NCBI RefSeq assembly: GCF_031851795.1
Contig: NZ_CP134696.1
Location: forward strand, 1,607,576-1,671,575
DNA from: Pontibacter sp. G13
Lineage (GTDB): Bacteria > Bacteroidota > Bacteroidia > J057
DNA: 64,000 nucleotides
Reading direction: 5' to 3'
The translations under genes and the position numbers were made by a program. The notes beneath the pieces were generated by a model. The model did not search any database. It saw only the letters and a list, made by a program, of their open reading frames with translations, and was not told where the DNA came from. Positions within the stretch are counted from its first letter, which is position 1, and every line of letters begins with the position of its first letter. Positions 9,645-19,260 of this stretch are shown here, piece after piece.

Positions 9645-12600
9645 ATGAGACTCATTCTGACCTATGTATTTTCAGTCCTGATTTCTGCGAGCGTAACTGC
9701 CCAGACGATGGGGTGGACTGAAATTTCCCGCGGCGACTTTGTCGAAGCCGATTCGCTTTTGGCAGCTGCCTACCGTCGGGATTCCGCTGATATCCAAGTT
9801 ATTTTGGGACGGTTGTTCTTGGCCGAAATGTATGACGATACCCGTCAGGCTGAATACCTTTCCACCCGTCTGATCCGGATCACTGACGATCCTATGCATG
9901 CACGGGCATTCAATTATCATGTTCCTTACGAAAGCCCATATCTCAAGGAAATCATGGAGCGCCCCGAACTGGCGGTTTCTCCTGCCCTACCCTTCCGCAT
10001 CTGGTATATGACCCAGCATCAGGAGGAGTACAAGGATTTTGCGGAGATGAAAAAGGATTACCGCAATTGGTTCCAGTCAGGTGATTGGTACTTCATCGGC
10101 CCCTTCCGCAATGTCAATGGTGCCTCTCACCAACACGTATTGGCACCCGAGCAGAATTTGACCGAATTGTCCACCGAACCTGTCGACAATGGCTTGGGCG
10201 TGGATGTGCAATGGTTCAAACCTACCTACCAAAATCCCGGTGCATACGTGGATTTTGAGAATCATTTGCCCACCCTCAAATCTGCCAATACCGCATTTGC
10301 TGCCAAGAAATTCTCCTTGGATAGCGATCAGGAGGTACAGCTCCGCATGGGACGTAACAACCCGGTCAAAATCTGGGTGGACGGAACATTGGTATTCGAC
10401 GATGCCGATGCCCGCAAGATTCAGCCAGACGACGAGCATATTGGCCTCGAATTGTCCAAGGGTAACCACTTGGTCATTGTCAAGATTTCTCCATACAGCC
10501 CCAATACCCGTGGCTACCGTGAATTCAATTTCCTCGGTACTGCCAGTGGATTGAAGGGACAAGACCCGATCCTTACGCTCCGCATCACAGACGAGCGAGG
10601 AAATATCCTGCCTTTGGGAGCATGGAACGACCAAGGTGAATTGGGGCAAGTTGCCACACACCGTGTCCTCCCTGATCTTGAGGTCGAAGGATTGATGGCG
10701 CGTATCCAGCAGAGTGAAGAGGTAGCACCACAAGCCAGTGACTTGTATGTGTTGACTCGCCTACTCATCGATCAGGGTCGTTCTGTGGAAGCGGAAGCCT
10801 TTATCGAGCCGATGGCATTTGCCGATCCAGACAACGTATTCTTGCGATTGATCCTGACACAGCTCTATGCCATGAACGGCAAGAACAGTATTGCCTACAA
10901 GCACTTGGGGAAATTGGATTTCGCCACGACTCCGGTGTACAAGGTGATGACCCAGCGATTGGAAGAAGCCGATCCTGAACTCGATCGCACAGGGTACGAG
11001 ACCCTGCTCGATCAGATGAGCTCGATTGGCCCATACAACTATGCGACCGTCGAAGGCAAGCTGAAATACTATGCTGCCCACAACATGAAGTCCGATATGG
11101 ACGCCCTTCGCAAGGAGTTGGATCAGGCACGCCCCGATCATCAATTCCAGTACCTGTTCTCCCGCTACGATCCTACTTCCCGGAACTCGGGCCGTAGTAG
11201 CGATGAGCCCAAGAAGGGAAAAATCGTAAAGTCACTTTTCCAGAAGAATAAGCGCAAGGTACTCGCCCAAGAACTGGAGTTGTATCCCTACCGGATGGAT
11301 AGCTACACCGATATGGCCAACTATCTCATGGACAAAGGGGAGTATGCTGAAGCATTGAATATGATCGAAGGCGGATTGGGCTTGATGCCTGCGAATCCCG
11401 AAGTATTGGAAATGAAAGGAGATGTACTCGCCAAAATGGACAAGCGCGACGAAGCCTTGGCAGCTTACCAAAAGGCGGTTATCTACACTTCCTACACCGG
11501 TGATTTGGCGGACAAGATCTCACAGATGTCTGAAGCCATGACGACTCGTGAGCACTTCAAACGCGTGGAGTTCCAAAACATCTTGGACGACCCTGCTGGC
11601 TGGACCTACACCTACAGCCGTGAAGATGCCGTGATCCTCATGCACACGACCAATGCATTGATCGATACGCTCGGTTTGATGGATATCCGTCAGAAGATGA
11701 TGGTGAAGATCAACAATGAGGATGGCGTGAAAGCCTGGAAGGAAGAGAACTTCTCCTACTTGGGCAATCAGCTTACCATCAAAGTTGTGAAGCCTGATGG
11801 TACCGTATTGCGTCCCGACCGTCAAGGTGGGTACTCCGTCTTCAAGAATTTGGAGCCTGGAGACATTATCCAAGCGGAAGGAAAAAGCTCCAGCAACCTC
11901 CCCGGACAGGATCAACTGTTTGGCAAGTATTGGACGCATTGGGAATTCCTCGGAAAGGACCACCCGATTCATTACCGCAAATTCGAGATTGCCGTGCCTC
12001 AGGACGAGCCATTCTTCTATCAGCAGGCCAATATCGACATGCTGCCGGATACCTTCCACCGCGATGGATATGTATTCTACCGCTGGGAGTTGAAGGACAT
12101 GCCGAAGTTGCCTAATGAGCGTGCAGGACTGAATTACGCCGATGCTTCCCCGCAGATCCAAATGGCCAATGTCGAGGATTGGGGATTGTATGCCAAATGG
12201 TATCAGGAGGTGGTTTACCGTAAATTGGATGAAACGCCGATTTTGCGCAACACTTACAACCGCCTGATCGAGGATGGGATGACACAGGAGGAAAAGGTCT
12301 CTGCGATCTACAACTACATCACACAGGACATCAATTACTCCAGTGTGTATTTCCTCCAGTCCGCATTTGAACCGCAAAGTCCGGATTTGACCTGTGCCAC
12401 TGGCTTGGGAGACTGTAAGGACGTTTCGGCCCTGATGGTTGCCTTGCTGCGAATGGCAGATATCGAATCCTACTATGTGCTCGTGAGCGCAGGTTCCTAT
12501 ACGCCGATGGCTCCGTTGCCATTCAACATCTTCAACCACGTGATCGTGGGCTATGTATTGGATGGAGAAATGGAGTATATCGACTTGGTGACGGACAACT

Positions 12601-13376
12601 TGCCGAAAGGCGTTTTGCCAGTAGCTGATGCAGGAGCTTGGGGATTGTTGATCAAGGATACTTCTCACGACTTGATCCGCCTGCCCAACTCCCAGATCGA
12701 CGAAGAGGTGAACACGATCGTGTACAACTTGGATGTGAAGATGGATACCGCATTTGCCATGCAAGCAGAATTGGATGCGACACTCCACGGATTGAATGGC
12801 GAGTATTTCCGCGACTACATGAGCTCCCCACAGAAGTACTATGTGAAGGATCTCCTGCAACGCGAAATGCCGATTCCAGCCGTCGTACGCAAAACCATCG
12901 GCGAGCACGAATTTGAAGGACTACGCGAAATCGATCAGCCCCTCAAGCTGAAAGTGAGCATGTCCGCACCTGAATTCTCCGAAGAGTTGTACGGATTGGT
13001 GATGTTCCAATTGCCATTGATCTCGCACAACGAACCCTTCGAAGAACTCATGACCGAGGATCGCCAGAGCATCCTCGACCTGTCCCGCCTCACAGAGGTG
13101 GCCCCTGTCGAGCAGACGTTGACCTTGGCATTCCCTGAGGGATACCAATTGTACCGCCTGCCTGACAATGTGAACATGGAAACACGTTTCGGAACCTACT
13201 CCTTGGAATTCAAGGAGGTTCCCGGCGGAATCCAAGTCAAGAAATCACAGGACTTCACCCTGACCAAGGTGCAACCCGGCGATTTCCAAGATTTCCGCGA
13301 CTTCTACCTGAAGATCGTCAAGCATGACCGTACGCGGCTCGTGCTGGTGGAAGAAGGCGTGTCTCTGCGAAAGTAG
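9645..13376 (+). CDS. TPR protein with DUF3857 and transglutaminase-like domains
   Basis: A 1243-residue exported protein with a signal peptide (MRLILTYVFSVLISASVTAQ). The N-terminal 620 residues carry PA14-like and helical repeat regions, with TPR-type helices around 540-610 (EYAEALNMIEGGLGLMPANPE, DEALAAYQKAVIY). DUF3857 follows (about 640-850), then a transglutaminase-like core with a plausible Cys-His-Asp triad: Cys924 in GLGDCKDVS, His965 in FNHVIVG and Asp980 in YIDLVTDN. The C-terminal part is beta-rich and resembles the DUF3858-type tail. Such proteins are common in Bacteroidota periplasms, but their reaction is not established. It is monocistronic, with a hairpin terminator 36 bases after the stop. 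Confidence 0.88.
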   Translation: MRLILTYVFSVLISASVTAQTMGWTEISRGDFVEADSLLAAAYRRDSADIQVILGRLFLAEMYDDTRQAEYLSTRLIRITDDPMHARAFNYHVPYESPYLKEIMERPELAVSPALPFRIWYMTQHQEEYKDFAEMKKDYRNWFQSGDWYFIGPFRNVNGASHQHVLAPEQNLTELSTEPVDNGLGVDVQWFKPTYQNPGAYVDFENHLPTLKSANTAFAAKKFSLDSDQEVQLRMGRNNPVKIWVDGTLVFDDADARKIQPDDEHIGLELSKGNHLVIVKISPYSPNTRGYREFNFLGTASGLKGQDPILTLRITDERGNILPLGAWNDQGELGQVATHRVLPDLEVEGLMARIQQSEEVAPQASDLYVLTRLLIDQGRSVEAEAFIEPMAFADPDNVFLRLILTQLYAMNGKNSIAYKHLGKLDFATTPVYKVMTQRLEEADPELDRTGYETLLDQMSSIGPYNYATVEGKLKYYAAHNMKSDMDALRKELDQARPDHQFQYLFSRYDPTSRNSGRSSDEPKKGKIVKSLFQKNKRKVLAQELELYPYRMDSYTDMANYLMDKGEYAEALNMIEGGLGLMPANPEVLEMKGDVLAKMDKRDEALAAYQKAVIYTSYTGDLADKISQMSEAMTTREHFKRVEFQNILDDPAGWTYTYSREDAVILMHTTNALIDTLGLMDIRQKMMVKINNEDGVKAWKEENFSYLGNQLTIKVVKPDGTVLRPDRQGGYSVFKNLEPGDIIQAEGKSSSNLPGQDQLFGKYWTHWEFLGKDHPIHYRKFEIAVPQDEPFFYQQANIDMLPDTFHRDGYVFYRWELKDMPKLPNERAGLNYADASPQIQMANVEDWGLYAKWYQEVVYRKLDETPILRNTYNRLIEDGMTQEEKVSAIYNYITQDINYSSVYFLQSAFEPQSPDLTCATGLGDCKDVSALMVALLRMADIESYYVLVSAGSYTPMAPLPFNIFNHVIVGYVLDGEMEYIDLVTDNLPKGVLPVADAGAWGLLIKDTSHDLIRLPNSQIDEEVNTIVYNLDVKMDTAFAMQAELDATLHGLNGEYFRDYMSSPQKYYVKDLLQREMPIPAVVRKTIGEHEFEGLREIDQPLKLKVSMSAPEFSEELYGLVMFQLPLISHNEPFEELMTEDRQSILDLSRLTEVAPVEQTLTLAFPEGYQLYRLPDNVNMETRFGTYSLEFKEVPGGIQVKKSQDFTLTKVQPGDFQDFRDFYLKIVKHDRTRLVLVEEGVSLRK

Positions 13377-13412
13377 AGAGCTAGCCTGATAGATGAATAA
13401 CGAATGACAGAC

Positions 13413-13440
13413 AACAGCCTGCCTCTGGTGGGCTGTTTTG
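13413..13440 (+). terminator. Terminator after the DUF3857 gene
   Basis: A 7-bp stem (AACAGCC with GGCTGTT) is followed by TTGTCG, 36 bases after the stop codon. Confidence 0.6.
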
Positions 13441-13589
13441 TCGTCACTCGCCCACGGAGAGGTAGGCCCACATAGATAGAATTCACCTTGGCGGAACGGC
13501 AATTTGGCGCACATCCAACAGGAAAATTTTGTAGCTTCAATCTTTTCCGATTAGCTAATCAGCGCTTCCAGTACCCAAATGTTCCCGTT

Positions 13590-14402
13590 ATGAATTGGAC
13601 CTACTTCTCCGTCGATATTCAAGACCACGTAGCTCACGTGGCATTCAACCGCCCCGAGAAAGCCAACTCCCTCCACATGCCCATGTGGGAAGAAATGCGC
13701 GCCATCTTCGAGCATCTCCACCAAGAACCCGAAGCTCGCGTGATCGTCCTCTCGGGCGAAGGCAAGCATTTCTGCGCGGGGATTGACCTCGAACTACTCA
13801 TGAGTCTCCAGTCATTCAACCAGACCGACTGCGAAGGCCGAAAGCGCGAGCAACTCCGAGGCTTCATCTTCAAGCTCCAAGATTGCATCACTGCCATCGA
13901 AAAATGCCGAAAGCCCGTCATGGCAGCCATCCACGGCGCTTGCGTAGGGGGAGCCGTGGACATCGTCTCGGCCTGTGATATGCGATACGCAACGGAGGAT
14001 GCCTACTTCTCCATCAAGGAAATCGATCTCGGTTTGGTCGCCGACATCGGCACACTCCAGCGCCTTCCAACCATTCTGCAACCGGGAATGGTCGCCGAGA
14101 TGGCCTACACTGGACGCAAGGTATTTGGGCCAGAAGCAGCACAGATCGGACTTACCAATCGCTGTTTCGCAGACAAGGCCCAGATGATGGAAGCCGTGCT
14201 GGAAATTGCCGGGACCATTGCCGCCAAATCCCCCCTCTGCATCCGAGGAACCAAGGAAGTGCTGCTCTACAAGCGCGATCATTCGGTGGAGGACTCCCTC
14301 AACTATATGGTGGCATGGAACGCCTCCATGCTCATGTCCAAGGACCTCATGGAATCCTTCCAGGCACACATGATGAAGCGAAAGCCCGTCTACGACAACT
14401 AG
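13590..14402 (+). CDS. Crotonase family enzyme, dienoyl-CoA isomerase-like
   Basis: A 270-residue crotonase-fold enzyme. The start at 13590 gives the standard N-terminus (MNWTYFSVDIQDHVAHVAFN); upstream codons in frame look non-coding. The oxyanion-hole segments are present (GKHFCAGIDLELL and AIHGACVGGAVDIV). Three acidic residues that define delta(3,5)-delta(2,4)-dienoyl-CoA isomerase are all in place: Asp130 in SACDMRY, Glu144 in SIKEIDLG and Asp152 in VADIGTLQRLP. That pattern distinguishes it from simple enoyl-CoA hydratases, which use two glutamates. The likely role is beta-oxidation of unsaturated fatty acids in the cytoplasm. It has no fatty-acid neighbours and stands at the edge of the repeat mosaic. 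Confidence 0.88.
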   Translation: MNWTYFSVDIQDHVAHVAFNRPEKANSLHMPMWEEMRAIFEHLHQEPEARVIVLSGEGKHFCAGIDLELLMSLQSFNQTDCEGRKREQLRGFIFKLQDCITAIEKCRKPVMAAIHGACVGGAVDIVSACDMRYATEDAYFSIKEIDLGLVADIGTLQRLPTILQPGMVAEMAYTGRKVFGPEAAQIGLTNRCFADKAQMMEAVLEIAGTIAAKSPLCIRGTKEVLLYKRDHSVEDSLNYMVAWNASMLMSKDLMESFQAHMMKRKPVYDN

Positions 14403-14425
14403 GACCTCACCCAATCTGGATTCAT

Positions 14426-14453
14426 GGAGGGGAGTTTATCATAAGCTCCCTCC
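14426..14453 (+). terminator. Stem-loop after the crotonase gene
   Basis: GGAGGGGAG pairs with CTCCCTCC with one bulge, 23 bases after the stop. No T-run follows, so it may only stabilise the 3' end. Confidence 0.35.
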
Positions 14454-14530
14454 AATCCTCGAATCGATTGCAGATGCCCCCAGCCATGATCGCTCAAGTG
14501 ATCAGGTTGTCTTTGCTTGGGAAGATTAAT

Positions 14531-14690
14531 GCGCATTTGGGCGTGCCCCCGCGGCTTGGCAAAAGTTTCGCTCTCGGGAATGGATTCGCGGGGTCTGGCC
14601 CTTCCGGACTCGCTGATCGCTCGGTCGGTGGAAATACCGATCCGTACAAGGCACTTTGCGCGAAAAGCAACCAAGTCCGCACCTAGATTG
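14531..14690 (-). repeat. Dispersed GC-rich repeat, copy 1 (head degenerate)
   Basis: Read on the minus strand, this stretch shares ACCGAGCG-TCAGCGAG, AAGGGCCAGACCC and the tail GGGGCACGCCCAAA with the copy at 43186-43373. The head (CCGCACCTA near 14676 on the plus strand) is only partly kept. It is non-coding and lies just left of, but is distinct from, the module mosaic. Confidence 0.6.
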
Positions 14691-14830
14691 GAGATATCCA
14701 CCGACTGAATCCTACAGGCCCATCACGCCGCCGCTGGCCATCCGCACCTCTGATGGATTTCCCTCCATTCACACTCGGCGCCGATCTCCTGAGCGTGTAC
14801 ATGCATGCCGTGCCCGCTCCCCCTTTGTGT

Positions 14831-15340
14831 CATTCTGAAAAATCTGAAGCCGGGGCCTCTGCGTTGGGGATTTATTCAGAATCTCACGCCTAGTGCATGC
14901 CGGGACTTGTCTTTTACCAAGCGCAGAACATCCATTCTCGCCACATCCCCAAACCCCACACGTCATCCTCGACGGCCATAGCCAAGGCCCCAGCGTCGGC
15001 GCCGATCGGGGATCTCCTGAGCGTGTACATGCATCCCGGGCCTGCTCCCCCTTTGTGTCATTCTGAAAAATCTGAAGCGTGGGCCTCTGCGTTGGGGATT
15101 TATTCAGAATCTCAAGCCTCGTGCATGTCAAGGCTTGTCTTTTACCAAGCGCAGAATATCCATCCTCGCCACATCCCCAAGCCCCACACGTCATCCCCGA
15201 CGGCCATAGCCAAGGCCCCAGCGCCCGCGCCGATCGGGGATCTCCTGAGCCTGTACATGCATGCCGTGCCCACTCCCCCTGTGTGTCATTCTGAAAAATC
15301 TGAAGCGTGGGCCTCTGCGTTGGGGATTTATTCAGAATCT
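14831..15340. repeat. 228-bp tandem repeat inside the mosaic
   Basis: Two full consecutive A+B units (14831-15058 and 15059-15286), each exactly 228 bp and roughly 90 % identical by eye, are followed by a third A module (15287-15340). A partial unit precedes them from 14779. The period is divisible by three, which keeps several reading frames open. Confidence 0.85.
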
Positions 15341-16959
15341 TGGGAGGAATGAATGTCCAGCGCCCCAAGATCCTGAATCGACCCCCATCGCCGGAAGCCT
15401 CGGCTATGGCCATTCAGGATGACATATTGGGAAGGAATGAGTTCCTGCCCTGCGGGCGCCCAACCGCAACCCCCTTTGCAGGGACGCGAGATCCCGGATA
15501 AATTCCGCCTCGCACACAGGCCACCGCGGGAATTTTCCGGGATGAGGCAATATGTTTGTTGAGTATTTGTGCAAGCGCTGAAGGCGCGACATCCCACAGG
15601 CAAGGGTTTCTAACCCTTGACTGACTATGGCACGGGGAGCGAAACCCAATTCCAAGCCCACTCCCCCTTTGTGTCATTCTGAAAAATCTGAAGCGCAGGC
15701 CTCTGCGTTGGGGATTTATTCAGAATCTCAAGCTTCGTGCATGCTGAGTCTTGTCTTTTACCAAGCGCAGAATATCCATCCACGCCACATCCCCAAGCCC
15801 CACACGTCATCCTCGACGGCCATAGCCAAGGCCCCAGCGTCGGCGCCGATCGGGGATCTCCTGAGCGCGTGCATGCATGCCGGACCTGCCCCACAAGCCC
15901 CCTTGGCGATCTCCTTGGATCTGAGCAGGAGCCGGATTACCCACAGGCCAGTCCACAGGCCGAAATCCGGCTCAGCCAAAATGGTGATGGGCCGGTCCAC
16001 TTGCCGAAATCCGGCTCAGCCAAAATGGTGATGGGCCGACGCACTCGCCGAAATCCGCCTCGGCATTCATCCTGCCCTGCGGGCGCCCAACCGCACCCCC
16101 CTTTGCAGGGACGCGGGATCCCGGATAAATTCCACCTCGCACACAGGCCTCCACGGGAATTTTCCGGGATGAGGCAATATGTTTGTTGAGTATATGTGCA
16201 AGCGCTGTAGGCGCGACATCCCACAGGCAAGGGTTTCTAACCCTTGACTTTGGCACGGCGGCCATGCCCTCGGCCCCAGCGCCCGCCCCGATAAGGGATC
16301 TTCTGAGCGCGAAGCCTCCTGCTATGCGAGAAACAATTCTGCCTCATCCCGCAAAATTTCGAAGCGGTGGCGTCGGTGGGCCGGGAAATTTATGCGGGAT
16401 CTCAAGCCTCGTGCATGCCGGGACTTGTCTTTTACCAAGCGCGGAATACCCATCCACGCCACATCCCCAAGCCCCACACGTCATCCCCGACGGCCATAGC
16501 CAAGGCCCCAGCGCCCGCGCCGATCGGGGATCTCCTGAGCGCGTGGATGCATGCCGGACCTGCCCCACAAGCCCCCTTGGCGATCTCCTTGGATGCCATG
16601 CTAGCTCGGGGAGATTCCACCTCTGCCACCGACACGCGTAGGCCGTGGCCGATGGCAGGCTGGAATGACGTGATGGGGTGGGATGGAATCCTGCCCTGCG
16701 AATGCCGAGCAGGAGCCGGATTACCCACAGGCCGGTCCACGTGCCGAAATCCGGCTCAGCCAAAATGGTGATGGGCCGACGCACTCGCCGAAATCCGCCT
16801 CGGCATTCATCCTGCCCTGCGGGCGCCCAACCGCACCCCCCTTTGCAGGGACGCGGGATCCCGGATAAATTCCGCCGCCCAAAGGCCACCGTGGGAATTT
16901 TCCGGGATGAGGCAATATGTTTGTTGAGTATTTGTGCAAGCGCTGTAGGCGCGACATCC

Positions 16960-16990
16960 CACAGTCAAGGGTTTCCAACCCTTGACTGTG
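16960..16990. repeat. Perfect 14-bp hairpin in module C
   Basis: CACAGTCAAGGGTT and AACCCTTGACTGTG are exact reverse complements around a 3-nt loop. Other module C copies keep a 9-12-bp version of the same stem (for example near 17344), so the structure is held while the sequence varies. Confidence 0.85.
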
Positions 16991-17834
16991 GCACGGGGAG
17001 CGAAACCCAATGCCGTGCCCACTCCCCCTGTGTGTCATTCTGAAAAATCTGAAGCGTGGGCCTCTGCGTTGGGGATTTATTCAGAATCTTGGCAGGAATG
17101 AATGTCCAGCGCCCCAAGATCCTGAATCGACCACCATCGCCGGAAGCCTCGGCTATGGCCGTTCAGGATGACATATTGGGAAGGAATGAGTTCCGGCCCT
17201 GCGGGCGCCCAACCGCACCCCCCTTTGCAGGGACGCGGGATCCCGGATAAATTCCGCCTCGCACACAGGCCACCGCGGGAATTTTCCGGGATGAGGCAAT
17301 ATGTTTGTTGAGTATATGTGCAAGCGCTGTAGGCGCGACATCCCACAGTCAAGGGTTTCCAACCCTTGACTATGGCACGGCGGCCATGCCCTCGGCCCCA
17401 GCGCCCGCCCCGATAAGGGATCTTCTGAGCGCGAAGCCTCCTGCTATGCGAGAAACAAATCTGCCTCATCCCGCAAAATTTCGAAGCGGTGGCGTCGGTG
17501 GGCCGGGAAATTTATGCGGGATCCCAAGCCTCGTGCATGCCGGGACTTGTCTTTTGCCAAGCGCGGAACATCCATTCTCGCCACACCCCCAAGCCCCACA
17601 CGTCATCCTCGACGGCCATAGCCAAGGCCCCAGCGCCGGCCACGATCGGGGATCTCCTGAGCGCGTGCATGTATGCCGGGCCTGCCCCACAAGCCCCCTC
17701 GGCGATCTCCTTGGATGCCATGCTAGCTCGGGGAGATTCCACCTCTGCCACCGACACGCGTAGGCCGTGGCCGATGGCAGGCTGGAATGACGTGATGGGG
17801 TGGGATGGAATCCTGCCCTGCGGATGCCGAGCGG

Positions 17835-17879
17835 GAGCCGGATTACCCACAGGCCAGTCCACTGGCCGAAATCCGGCTC
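17835..17879. repeat. Nested inverted repeat in module F
   Basis: An outer stem GAGCCGGATT/AATCCGGCTC encloses an inner stem GGCCAGT/ACTGGCC. Together they can form a two-tier hairpin or cruciform. The copy near 16713 keeps the outer arms. Confidence 0.75.
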
Positions 17880-18195
17880 AGCCAAAGGAGTGGTAGCATA
17901 TTGCAAGCGCTGTAGGCGCGACATCCCACAGGCAAGGGTTTCTAACCCTTGACTATGGTACGGGGAGCGAAACCCAATGCCAAGCCCACTCCCCCTGTGT
18001 GTCATTCTGAAAAATCTGAAGCGCAGGCCTGTGCGCTGGGGATTTATTCAGAATCTTGGCAGGAATGAATGTCCAGCGCCCCAAGATCCTGAATCGACCA
18101 CCATAGCTAGAAGCCCCGGCAATGGCCGTTCAGGATGACATATTGGGAAGGAATGAGTTCCGGCCCTGCGGGCGCCCAATCGCCCTTTACCCCGA

Positions 18196-19227
18196 TCATC
18201 GAAAGACAAACCCTCGCTTCAAGGGATCGGCCGGATCAATAACGAACTCATGCTTGCCCGTGATGAAAGCCGTTCCACGGACTTCAGGGATGACTGCGGG
18301 AATGCCTTCGTAATCTACCGTCTGGAGGACACGGCAATCAAAGGTGGTCCCCAAAATGCTCTCGATTTTCATCCACTCCCCTACCCCGATTTCTCCTCGG
18401 ACATGATGAATGGCCATCCTTGCAGATACCCCCGAACCCGTGGGAGAGCGATCCACTTCCCCTTCCGCAAAGATGCAGACGTTGCGGCTATCGACCCCTT
18501 CCGAGACTGGACCTCCGATGAAGATCGTCCCGTAGAGAAACCCCAAATCTGGTTCGGTAGGGTGCTGGATATCTCGCTGAGCCATGACTGCCCGCTTGAT
18601 ATCCATCCCCGTCTGGATCAATCGCTGGTAGGCTTCTGGCGTGCAGGGAATCCCCAGCGCATCCGCATCCACGAATGCATAAAAAGCTCCTCCGTAGGCG
18701 AGATCGTATTTCACCTTGCCAAGTCCCGGAACCTCCACCTTCTGATCGAGATCTACCACAAATGAAGAGACATTCTGGAAGCGCATATCCACAGCTTGTC
18801 CGTCCTCGACTTTCACATAGGCATGAAGCAAGCCGCATGGGGCCTCGATCCGGATGTGGGTTTCAGGCTCCTGTACATTCACCCATTGAGCTTCCACTGC
18901 CAACTTGGCAATGGCGATCGTAGCATGTCCACACATGGTACTATAGCCTTCATTATGCAAAAAGACCACCCCAAAATCGGCCACTTGACTGGGCGTAACC
19001 ACCACACCATACATGTCCGCATGGCCCCGCGGTTCAAACATCAGTGTGGTGCGTAGGTGGTCATAGTGATCACGGATAAAGTTGCGGTAGTCGAGGACCC
19101 GATCTCCTTCAAGTGCAGGAAATCCATCGAGAATCACCCGGAGCGGTTCGCCCCCGGTATGCATGTCGATCGTGCGGATCGCCACCCAATCCTGTGGAGG
19201 CTGCCACGTGTCAACAGAAAATGACAT
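18196..19227 (-). CDS. trans-3-hydroxy-L-proline dehydratase (proline racemase superfamily)
   Basis: A 343-residue cytoplasmic enzyme of the proline racemase fold. The first catalytic cysteine is kept (Cys99 in STMCGHATIA), but the second, normally in DRSPCGTG, is a threonine here (Thr263 in DRSPTGSGVSAR). In characterised members this Cys-to-Thr change marks dehydration of trans-3-hydroxy-L-proline to pyrroline-2-carboxylate rather than racemisation or epimerisation. The next gene upstream in the operon encodes the expected pyrroline-2-carboxylate reductase, 33 bases away, which supports the call. The start at 19227 gives the usual N-terminus leading to RTIDMHTGGEPLRV. Its 3' end abuts the repeat mosaic. 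Confidence 0.88.
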   Translation of the reverse strand: MSFSVDTWQPPQDWVAIRTIDMHTGGEPLRVILDGFPALEGDRVLDYRNFIRDHYDHLRTTLMFEPRGHADMYGVVVTPSQVADFGVVFLHNEGYSTMCGHATIAIAKLAVEAQWVNVQEPETHIRIEAPCGLLHAYVKVEDGQAVDMRFQNVSSFVVDLDQKVEVPGLGKVKYDLAYGGAFYAFVDADALGIPCTPEAYQRLIQTGMDIKRAVMAQRDIQHPTEPDLGFLYGTIFIGGPVSEGVDSRNVCIFAEGEVDRSPTGSGVSARMAIHHVRGEIGVGEWMKIESILGTTFDCRVLQTVDYEGIPAVIPEVRGTAFITGKHEFVIDPADPLKRGFVFR

Positions 19228-19260
19228 GGAAAAAATCGTTAGTTCGTTTGTGGGTCCGAA

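Larger units (their letters stand above)
16074..18162. repeat. 1122-bp tandem segmental duplication inside the mosaic
   Basis: The module order C-E-B-G-F-C-A-D occurs at 16074-17195 and again at 17196-18162. Landmarks at 16074 and 17196, and at 16261 and 17383, are both 1122 bp apart. The second copy lacks about 155 bp, joining the end of module F directly to the middle of module C near 17895-17905. Confidence 0.85.
14779..18190. repeat. Modular palindrome-rich repeat mosaic
   Basis: A gene-free region of about 3.4 kb between two convergent genes, built from at least seven reusable modules. A is 54 bp and starts at 14831, 15059, 15287, 15675, 17036 and 18003. B is about 130-150 bp, at 14905, 15134, 15749, 16424 and 17544, with a partial copy at 14779. 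C is about 180-215 bp, at 15446, 16074, 16811 and 17196, with truncated copies near 17905 and 18163. D is about 105 bp, at 15341, 17090 and 18057. E is at 16261 and 17383, F near 15932, 16713 and 17835, and G at 16594 and 17716. Several modules are inverted repeats. Open frames across it in all frames (for example a repeating GDPRSAPTLGPWLWPS peptide) are artefacts of the repeats. No transposase or tRNA is present. Confidence 0.9.

Noticed and set aside
11520-12908. A 462-codon open frame antisense to the DUF3857 gene
   Set aside because: It is the complement of a convincing gene; its His- and Val-rich composition is typical of an antisense shadow.
14769-15413. A 214-codon minus-strand open frame with a repeating 76-residue peptide
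   Set aside because: It runs through the 228-bp tandem repeats, other frames are equally open, there is no family resemblance, and the period alone explains the open frame.
16344-17469. Several open frames of 100-180 codons on both strands in the mosaic
   Set aside because: They follow module boundaries rather than gene structure, overlap each other on both strands, and consist of GC-rich repeat translations.
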